From NCBI GenBank assembly GCA_964630665.1, contig CAZVVN010000084.1, positions 1 to 12,360 of the forward strand: a DNA stretch of 12,360 bases, given 5' to 3'. The stretch is from UBA9619 sp964630665 (lineage in GTDB: Bacteria; Pseudomonadota; Gammaproteobacteria; Arenicellales; UBA868). Positions 7,639 to 12,360 of the stretch are shown one piece after another; within the stretch, counting starts at the first letter, position 1; each line of letters opens with the position of its first letter. A model generated the notes under the pieces. It was not told where the DNA came from. It did no database searches and was given only the letters and a program-made list of their open reading frames with translations. The position numbers were made by a program, and so were the translations under genes.

Positions 7639-8262
7639 ATGATGGATGCTGATCGAGCGACCTATCTGAAGAAACGTTATCGAGGCTCGCAGTCGGTTCT
7701 CAACTACCGCGAGCAGAGATTCGTCGACAGCATGTTGGCTCAGGTCGATGAGCCTCTGAAAGAAGTTATCGATGTCCCCTGCGGGCATGGTCGATTCACT
7801 CCGCAGTTGCGCCAAGCTGCGACGCGGCGTCTGGTGTGTGCAGATCTGCGGCTTGAACACATCAAGGCCCTGGTCGGGGCCGAGGGCACGATTGGTACGC
7901 CGATTGAAACTGCACAGGTAGATCTGTATCAGCAGCTACCTTTTGCCGATGAGGAGTTTGATCTGGTCTTCAATTTCCGGTTCTTCCATCACATTCGCGA
8001 TGCCGGCCACCGCGAGCATGTCATCTCCGAACTGACCCGGATATCGGCACGTTATCTCATCGTATCCTACTATGCGGATTCCGCAGTTCACGCATTGCAG
8101 AAGAGATTATGGAGACACGCAGGGCACTCGAGAGATCTGCCGATGATCGGAGTGCCGGAATTTAGACGGCGTTTCAGTGAGCATGGCTGCGAGGTTGTCG
8201 AAGATCGTGCCGTGCTGCCAGGGATACATGCTCACCACATCGCCTTGATCCGCCGCACCTAG
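7639..8262 (+). CDS. Class I SAM-dependent methyltransferase
   Basis: A 207-residue Rossmann-fold methyltransferase. The SAM-binding motif I is VIDVPCGHGRFTPQL (43-57). Asp69 at the end of strand 2 (LVCADL) should bind the ribose hydroxyls. The strand-4 region LPFADEEFDLVFNFRFFHHI (100-119) has the form of the Methyltransf_11 family. The C-terminal part (FRRRFSEHGCEVVEDR, about 175-190) is the usual last helix and strand. Two ATGs stand side by side at 7639 and 7642; AGGT at 7626-7629 favours either one. It follows the WaaP-like kinase gene by 42 bp on the same strand, with no intervening hairpin, so the two are likely cotranscribed and may modify the same envelope or glycan molecule. The substrate is not identifiable. 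Its 3' end faces dsbA. Confidence 0.88.
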   Translation: MMDADRATYLKKRYRGSQSVLNYREQRFVDSMLAQVDEPLKEVIDVPCGHGRFTPQLRQAATRRLVCADLRLEHIKALVGAEGTIGTPIETAQVDLYQQLPFADEEFDLVFNFRFFHHIRDAGHREHVISELTRISARYLIVSYYADSAVHALQKRLWRHAGHSRDLPMIGVPEFRRRFSEHGCEVVEDRAVLPGIHAHHIALIRRT

Positions 8263-8286
8263 GATAATTGCCAATGGCTGCCGCTC

Positions 8287-8325
8287 CCGTGTAGACCGCG
8301 AATCGGTCAACTGATGGTCTAGCGG
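8287..8325. repeat. Structured inverted repeat in the convergent methyltransferase/dsbA spacer
   Basis: TAGACC (8292-8297) and GGTCTA (8316-8321) are perfect inverted arms. They are flanked by CCG (8287-8289) and CGG (8323-8325), which can extend the stem past a small internal loop. Between them ATCGG (8302-8306) can pair with CTGAT (8311-8315) using one G-U pair. A competing hairpin also exists: GACCG (8294-8298) with CGGTC (8304-8308), five pairs and a five-base loop. There is no T-run, so it is not a standard intrinsic terminator. It begins 25 bp after the methyltransferase stop. The rest of the 230-bp spacer has only a tiny TCCGG-CAA-CCGGA hairpin (8435-8447) and no ORF I would call. Confidence 0.42.
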
Positions 8326-8492
8326 TACTGCCAGTAGCGATTACAGTGAACGTAGGGGATGCGCTTGCGGGCAGGGAAGATCCGTTTCTGCAGCTAGGTC
8401 GATTCCGCCCTCGCCAGTCCGACATGAAAGTAAATCCGGCAACCGGAAGGTTAGCTGTTCAAGCGTGATCGGTCCCGGGTAAAGCAGCAGGA

Positions 8493-9122
8493 TTACTGAC
8501 CCCGTTCATCCTTGGCCACAGCAATCAGGTGATTGATCAGGTCCATCAGTTCGTTGTGGCCACCTGCCAGGGAGACTTTGCTGCGGTACTTGCCGTCGAC
8601 GATGATTGTGGGCACGCTGTCTGTTTCGTACCTGGGTGTCATGTCCATGGCATGGGCCAGCATGGAATCAACACCAAAGGATGTGAATGTGTCGAGTATC
8701 GCGTTCCGGTCGACGCCGTGTTCGCTCGCCCAGTCCGCCAGTTGTTCGACGCTCAGGATTCGCTTGCGATCCTTGTGGATCGCATCAAAATAGGGCTCAT
8801 GCAGTTTCTCGACCAGATCAAGTGCGACAAATGTGTAGTAGGCCCGCGCATCGAAGCCCCACGACTTATTCAGAACTGCCGGCATGCGAACGTACTCGAC
8901 GGATTCAGGCTTGCTGTTCAGCCACTGTTTTAGGTAGGGCTCAAGTCGGTAGCAGTGTGGGCAGCGGTACCAGAACAACTCTAGAACTTCGATTCTGTCT
9001 CCTGTGTGGACCGGTTGCGGTTTGTTTAGCCGATGGTAGTTGGCGCCCAGTTCGAATTCCTGAGCGCTGACAGACGAACCCAAGAAAAGTACCAGGATCA
9101 GTAATATCCATTTGCTCCGCAT
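8493..9122 (-). CDS. dsbA: Periplasmic thiol:disulfide oxidoreductase DsbA
   Basis: This 209-residue protein introduces disulfide bonds into exported proteins and is reoxidised by DsbB. It starts with a Sec signal peptide: a basic MRSK followed by a hydrophobic stretch, with a likely cleavage after SSVSA at residue 20. The thioredoxin-fold active site is ELFWYRCPHCYRLEP with Cys54 and Cys57 around Pro-His, the DsbA signature. The cis-proline loop is DSVPTIIVDG (Pro171). The helical insertion lies between them, and overall length is normal for DsbA. ATG 9122 has GAGGA nine bases upstream. It is the last gene of a probable operon, 39 bp after mpl. No DsbB gene is in the window. Confidence 0.93.
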   Translation of the reverse strand: MRSKWILLILVLFLGSSVSAQEFELGANYHRLNKPQPVHTGDRIEVLELFWYRCPHCYRLEPYLKQWLNSKPESVEYVRMPAVLNKSWGFDARAYYTFVALDLVEKLHEPYFDAIHKDRKRILSVEQLADWASEHGVDRNAILDTFTSFGVDSMLAHAMDMTPRYETDSVPTIIVDGKYRSKVSLAGGHNELMDLINHLIAVAKDERGQ

Positions 9123-9161
9123 GTGCTGCTTCCTCTGAAAGTTACAATTTCCGGGTTACGT

Positions 9162-10544
9162 TCACTCGCAGTCCGACGCACCCATCCAGCTCGAGAACCC
9201 TGTCCGCACTCCGTCAAAGCTGCCATTGCTCATCAATACCACGGTGTCACCGGGCCTGACCTGTTTCTTGAGCTCGTTCAGGATCTCCAGGGCGCTCTCC
9301 AGCACATGTAGTTTAGTGTCCTTCTCAGGTGGTGCAAGCATTGCCGGATCCCAATGCAGCCCGTTATGTTTGAACACGATAGTGATGTCGGCATCCCGAA
9401 TGGCGTTGCTAAGCTCGGTGAGGTGAATTCCGAGCTTCATCGTGTTCGAGCGGGGGTCTATGACCGCGATGAGTCGACCTTTGTTGGTTTGCTGCCGCAG
9501 CGCTTTGAGCGTTGCGGCAATGGCACTTGGATGGTGAGCGAAGTCGTCAAACAGACGAGTTCCATCGATCCGGTGGCTCACCAGTTCGAGTCTGCGGCCT
9601 GGCAGTTTGAATGAAGCCAGTGCCTCACAGGCATCCGTTACGGGGATACCCGTGGCTGCTGCGGCAGCGACGGCAGCAACACCGTTGCTGAGGTTGTGCA
9701 AGCCAAACAAGTTCCAGACCACGGTCCCCGCATTGCTGCCTCGGCGAGAAACTGTGAAACGGCTGCTGCCCGGATTGTCGGTTTCGACCTGCCAGTCGTC
9801 ATCAGCCGGGCATTGGGTGTTCCAAAATTCGACCGGTGTCCAGCAACCCATCGACAGCACCTGGCCGAGTCGACTGTCGTCACCATTGACAATCAGCCGC
9901 CCATCCGGTGGCACGGTGCGAATCAAGTGATGAAACTGACGTTCGATATCTTCGATCGAATTGAATATATCGGCGTGGTCAAACTCGAGATTGGTCAGAA
10001 CCGCAATATCAGGATGGTAATGAATGAACTTCGAGCGCTTGTCAAAGAATGCAGTGTCATACTCGTCAGCTTCGATGACGAAGAGGTCGCTGTCGCCAAG
10101 CTGCGCTGACGTCTTGAAGGTGCCCGGCAGACCGCCTATCAGGAACCCGGGTGCTGGCCCGCAGGCGCCAAGAATATGTGCCAGCATGGCGCTGGTCGTG
10201 GTCTTGCCGTGGGTGCCTGCGACCGCCAGGACTTTTCTTTGGCTAAGCACAGTCTGTGCCAGCCATGCAGGTCCCGAGGTATAGGCCAGTCGCCGCTCGA
10301 GCATTGCCTCGACCGCTGCGTTGCCACGTGACAGGCTATTGCCGACCAGTACAAGGTCTGTCTCCGGCACCAGGTGTTCAGGATGGTAACCCTCAAAGGT
10401 CTGGATGCCGGCATCAGAAAGCATACTGGACATGGGGGGATAGGTGCTGGCGTCGGAACCTGTGACCTGGTGCCCCAACTCGCGGGCCAGCAGTGCCAGT
10501 CCGCCCATGAACGTACCGCAGATACCCAGAATATGAAGATGCAA
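9162..10544 (-). CDS. mpl: UDP-N-acetylmuramate:L-alanyl-gamma-D-glutamyl-meso-diaminopimelate ligase
   Basis: Mpl is the cytoplasmic recycling ligase that attaches the salvaged tripeptide L-Ala-D-Glu-mDAP to UDP-MurNAc, using ATP, and so returns old peptidoglycan to biosynthesis. The 460 residues match the Mur ligase family. The N-terminal UDP-binding Rossmann segment is HILGICGTFMGGLALLAREL (4-23), which distinguishes Mpl from MurC. The ATP loop is AGTHGKTTT (109-117), followed by IEADEYDTAFFDKR (157-170) and NLEFDHADIF (185-194). The C-terminal domain carries FDDFAHHPSAI (332-342) and DPRSNTMKLG (363-372). The start is TTG at 10544: it aligns exactly with the E. coli N-terminus and no in-frame ATG lies nearby. 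No Shine-Dalgarno sequence precedes it. The stop of the upstream membrane-protein gene is only 10 bp away, so translation is probably coupled. dsbA follows after 39 bp. Confidence 0.96.
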   Translation of the reverse strand: MHLHILGICGTFMGGLALLARELGHQVTGSDASTYPPMSSMLSDAGIQTFEGYHPEHLVPETDLVLVGNSLSRGNAAVEAMLERRLAYTSGPAWLAQTVLSQRKVLAVAGTHGKTTTSAMLAHILGACGPAPGFLIGGLPGTFKTSAQLGDSDLFVIEADEYDTAFFDKRSKFIHYHPDIAVLTNLEFDHADIFNSIEDIERQFHHLIRTVPPDGRLIVNGDDSRLGQVLSMGCWTPVEFWNTQCPADDDWQVETDNPGSSRFTVSRRGSNAGTVVWNLFGLHNLSNGVAAVAAAAATGIPVTDACEALASFKLPGRRLELVSHRIDGTRLFDDFAHHPSAIAATLKALRQQTNKGRLIAVIDPRSNTMKLGIHLTELSNAIRDADITIVFKHNGLHWDPAMLAPPEKDTKLHVLESALEILNELKKQVRPGDTVVLMSNGSFDGVRTGFSSWMGASDCE

Positions 10545-10554
10545 GGGAGGAAAG

Positions 10555-11082
10555 CTAGCGCGTGGGGGAGCCTATCAGCATCGAGATGATGAACAACACC
10601 ACGGCCTGGCAGAAAATAACCAGCAGAATCGCACCGGCGATCCTGATTTCCATCGCCTGGCGCAGTATCGAGGCCATGACCGTCAGCGACCAGATAGCGA
10701 TAGCCGCGACGATCATCAGAGGCATGGTGAGCATCAACTGGCCGGTCTCGGCAGAAACCAGCGGTTTCTGCCAGCCGAAAAGCGGCAGGGTGAGCAACTG
10801 AAGTATCGTGGTTGCACCGAATATTCCGGTCAGCGTCTGCAGCCAGCGTTCTGGAACTCCCTTGATCTTGAGGGCTACCCAGATGATTCCACTGAACAGG
10901 AGAATCTGGCACCCCGACAGTAACAGTCCCTGCCCGAAACCTTCGTCAGGAATCGCGTTTATTGCGGCGCTCAGAACTGCAGTGGTTGCAGTGATGAGTA
11001 GAAGGGATTCCGATCGCGGTACGTTCCCGGCCGGTTGCCGGAAAAGGCACAGTTCAATGAACAAGCGAAGGTAATAAAGCAT
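10555..11082 (-). CDS. Conserved-type five-helix inner-membrane protein (possibly YIP1-like)
   Basis: I do not recognise a specific family with certainty. The 175-residue protein has about five membrane helices, near residues 26-43, 51-72, 83-104, 115-140 and 147-171, after a short N-terminal segment with MLYYLRLFIELCLFRQP. That N-terminus and helix layout recall the small YIP1-domain membrane proteins of proteobacteria, but no decisive motif is visible. No catalytic residues or signal peptide can be named. It is the first gene of the operon with mpl and dsbA, ending 10 bp before the mpl TTG start. The ATG at 11082 has CAGG two bases upstream, too close for a good ribosome site, so the exact start is less secure. 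A symmetric promoter-like palindrome lies 50 bp upstream. A role in the envelope is only suggested by mpl. Confidence 0.82.
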   Translation of the reverse strand: MLYYLRLFIELCLFRQPAGNVPRSESLLLITATTAVLSAAINAIPDEGFGQGLLLSGCQILLFSGIIWVALKIKGVPERWLQTLTGIFGATTILQLLTLPLFGWQKPLVSAETGQLMLTMPLMIVAAIAIWSLTVMASILRQAMEIRIAGAILLVIFCQAVVLFIISMLIGSPTR

Positions 11083-11124
11083 TGCCTGTCTGAGATAAAG
11101 AAGGGCGTACGACCTGAGCTGGTG

Positions 11125-11149
11125 ATCCTTAATGATATCATCTTAGGAT
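11125..11149. promoter_or_regulatory. Symmetric extended -10 palindrome, candidate divergent promoter or operator
   Basis: The palindrome ATGATATCAT (11132-11141) reads TGATATCAT on both strands, which is TG-n-TATcAT, an extended -10 element with one mismatch, in each direction. It is bracketed by ATCCT (11125-11129) and AGGAT (11145-11149), making a nested 25-bp imperfect inverted repeat. It sits between the divergent membrane-protein/mpl/dsbA operon and rnd. No good -35 box is seen on either side, as expected if the extended -10 suffices. It could equally be the binding site of a dimeric repressor overlapping a promoter. Confidence 0.42.
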
Positions 11150-11156
11150 GTCGCAA

Positions 11157-11279
11157 ATGTCTGCCGTCCGGACAAAGCCTTTGCATGGTCTGAGTTTTTA
11201 CGTTCCGGAGCGTCTTCCGAAGCAGGTAGATTCAGTCTTGACTGCCTCCCATCAGCCTGACGGGCCTCGCCGTGGGTGA
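11157..11279 (+). CDS. Candidate 40-codon leader ORF upstream of rnd
   Basis: A short ORF runs from ATG 11157 to TGA 11277-11279, ending one base before the rnd ATG. AGGA at 11145-11148 lies eight bases before its start, a better ribosome site than rnd itself has. Another in-frame ATG is at 11148, inside that sequence. The predicted peptide is 40 residues, rich in Pro, Arg and Ser, beginning MSAVRTKPLHGLSFYVPERL; I recognise no family in it. Its position suggests a leader whose translation could be coupled to rnd. An open frame of this length can arise by chance, and if the promoter at 11133-11141 is right, transcription would begin close to the ribosome site, which weakens the case. Treat as a hypothesis. 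Confidence 0.28.
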   Translation: MSAVRTKPLHGLSFYVPERLPKQVDSVLTASHQPDGPRRG

Positions 11280-11294
11280 GATGATCCGGACGGC
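11163..11294 (+). promoter_or_regulatory. 10-bp inverted repeat spanning the rnd leader and start codon region
   Basis: GCCGTCCGGA (11163-11172) is the exact reverse complement of TCCGGACGGC (11285-11294). The right arm covers codons 2-5 of rnd, immediately after its ATG at 11281. The left arm covers codons 3-6 of the candidate leader ORF. In RNA the ten GC-rich pairs would close a loop of about 112 bases and could occlude rnd initiation. Ribosomes on the leader ORF would open it. The complementarity is certain; the regulatory role is inference. Confidence 0.4.
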
Positions 11295-12360
11295 CGACGG
11301 GCTTGAGCAGATATGCAGGGATGCGTTGGATGCACCCTGGATAGGTGTAGATACTGAGTTCGAACGTATCCGTACATACTATCCAAAACTCTGTCTGCTG
11401 CAGCTTTCTACACCGGATTGGACCGTTTGTATCGATCCACTCGCGAACATCGATCCCGCACCATTGTCCCGGATTCTGGGCCCATCGGGGCCTCTGAAGA
11501 TCATTCATTCCGCGCGACAGGACCAGGAGGTCATATACTGTGAACTCGGTGTGATGCCTGCCCCCTTGTTTGACACCCAGATCGCGGCGTCCTTTTGTGG
11601 ATTCGGTGAGCAGGTTGGTTATGCTGCTCTGGTCGATGATATCTGCAGTGTGAAGCTTGCCAAGAGTCATACCCGTACTGCCTGGTGTCGGCGACCTCTG
11701 ACTGACCAGCAGATCACCTATGCTCTGGACGATGCCCGCTACCTTGGCCCGCTCTACGCACATCTCGATCAAGAACTGATTCGAAAGCAACGCCGAAGCT
11801 GGGCTGCCGAGGACTTTGAGACGCTTTGCAACACCGAGCTCCTCGAGGGCTCATACCAGGGGGCTGTCGAGAAGGTGGCAAACGCGGCCCGAGGAATGGA
11901 CCGGCCCGGCCAGAGCGTTGCGAGTGTTCTCGCTCTGTGGCGGGAGCAGACCGCTATGCAGCGCGACCTCCCGCGGCAGTGGATACTGGCAGACAAGCAG
12001 ATTCTGGCGATTGCTGCGTTGCAGCCCAAGGATGTCAGCGATCTGCGTCATCTTGACCAGAGTGCATCGGCCAGCGTGAAGCGTTGGGGTGATGCCCTGA
12101 TTGAGAGAGTGGCCCAGGGGCAGCGACAGGCGGAACAGTATTCTGTCAGGGCACCCACGGCAAAGCGGTCTGACCGTGAAAAATCACTGGATGCACGCCT
12201 ATGGACACGACTTAAGGAACTGACCGGCGCTGCCGGTATTCCGACATCTGTGGTAGCCAGGCGCGATGATATGCGGGCTCTTGCCAGGGGCGATCGCAGT
12301 TTAGGTGTGCTCAGCGGTTGGCGGTACGAATTTGCCGGCCGCGAGCTGCTTGTGATCGCC
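11281..12360 (+). CDS. rnd: Ribonuclease D (3' end truncated by window edge)
   Basis: RNase D is a 3'-5' exoribonuclease of the DEDDy family that trims tRNA precursors and other small RNAs. The frame is open from ATG 11281 to the window edge, giving 360 residues; E. coli RNase D has about 375, so only a short tail is missing. Exo I is GVDTEFERIRTYYPKLCLLQ (Asp24, Glu26), Exo II is IIHSARQDQEV (Asp81), and Exo III is YALDDARYL (Tyr147, Asp151), giving all DEDDy residues. An HRDC domain follows at about 210-281 (WREQTAMQRDLPRQWILADK), and a second HRDC-like region begins near 302. The start aligns with E. coli; an in-frame GTG at 11272 is an alternative, and the frame is closed upstream by TGA at 11239. 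The ribosome site is weak (GGGTGAG abutting the ATG). It is divergent from the mpl operon. Confidence 0.95.
   Translation, partial: MIRTADGLEQICRDALDAPWIGVDTEFERIRTYYPKLCLLQLSTPDWTVCIDPLANIDPAPLSRILGPSGPLKIIHSARQDQEVIYCELGVMPAPLFDTQIAASFCGFGEQVGYAALVDDICSVKLAKSHTRTAWCRRPLTDQQITYALDDARYLGPLYAHLDQELIRKQRRSWAAEDFETLCNTELLEGSYQGAVEKVANAARGMDRPGQSVASVLALWREQTAMQRDLPRQWILADKQILAIAALQPKDVSDLRHLDQSASASVKRWGDALIERVAQGQRQAEQYSVRAPTAKRSDREKSLDARLWTRLKELTGAAGIPTSVVARRDDMRALARGDRSLGVLSGWRYEFAGRELLVIA

Noticed and set aside
3866..8262. The plus-strand accessory block as a defence system or mobile island
   Set aside because: No integrase, transposase, att-like repeats, nuclease or sensor domains are visible, and base composition looks similar to the flanking housekeeping genes by eye. 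The kinase resembles LPS-core kinases rather than defence kinases.
8435..8447. TCCGG-CAA-CCGGA hairpin near the dsbA 3' end
   Set aside because: Only five pairs with a three-base loop and no T-run on either strand; too small to call a terminator.
10139..10912. 257-codon minus-strand frame overlapping mpl and the membrane-protein gene
   Set aside because: It overlaps two better supported genes in a different frame, and its low-complexity His/Pro/Trp-rich translation does not look like a protein.
11143..11790. 215-codon minus-strand frame opposite the start of rnd
   Set aside because: The plus-strand frame has all RNase D catalytic motifs; the opposite frame has none and would cover the divergent promoter region.

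Overview
The window looks like an ordinary chromosomal stretch from a free-living gammaproteobacterium of moderately high GC. It is densely packed with housekeeping genes whose proteins are closest to gammaproteobacterial families: the ParC C-terminus, AlgC-type phosphomannomutase, Mpl, DsbA and RNase D. No transposase, integrase, phage gene, CRISPR array, rRNA or tRNA is visible. Several genes use non-ATG starts (GTG for the mutase and the Rieske oxygenase, TTG for mpl).

Layout. (1) 1-744: 3' end of parC on the plus strand, convergent with (2) a minus-strand group at 795-3634, transcribed in the order GNAT-like gene, algC, EamA/DMT exporter. (3) A 231-bp divergent spacer (3635-3865) in which I see no convincing promoter. 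(4) A plus-strand accessory block, 3866-8262: Rieske non-heme iron oxygenase, class III aminotransferase, WaaP/Kdo-kinase-like protein and a class I SAM methyltransferase. The first two look like one operon and the last two like another, separated by 205 bp that hold one weak terminator-like hairpin. (5) A 230-bp convergent spacer (8263-8492) containing a structured inverted repeat. (6) A minus-strand operon at 8493-11082: five-helix membrane protein, mpl, dsbA. (7) A 198-bp divergent spacer with a symmetric extended -10 palindrome, a 40-codon candidate leader ORF and a 10-bp inverted repeat reaching into the start of (8) rnd (RNase D), which runs off the right edge at 12360.

Function. The housekeeping part covers chromosome decatenation (ParC), sugar-phosphate supply for envelope polysaccharide (AlgC), peptidoglycan recycling (Mpl), periplasmic disulfide formation (DsbA) and RNA 3' processing (RNase D). 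The accessory block suggests two small pathways. One is an oxidative step, possibly on an N-methylated or amine compound, linked to transamination of an omega-amino or beta-amino acid. The other pairs a sugar or LPS-core-type kinase with a methyltransferase. Substrates cannot be read from the sequence.

The least expected signals are regulatory rather than coding: the rnd leader (small ORF plus long-range inverted repeat plus bidirectional -10) and the switch-like hairpin pair downstream of the methyltransferase. I found no clear evidence of a wholly new multi-gene system.
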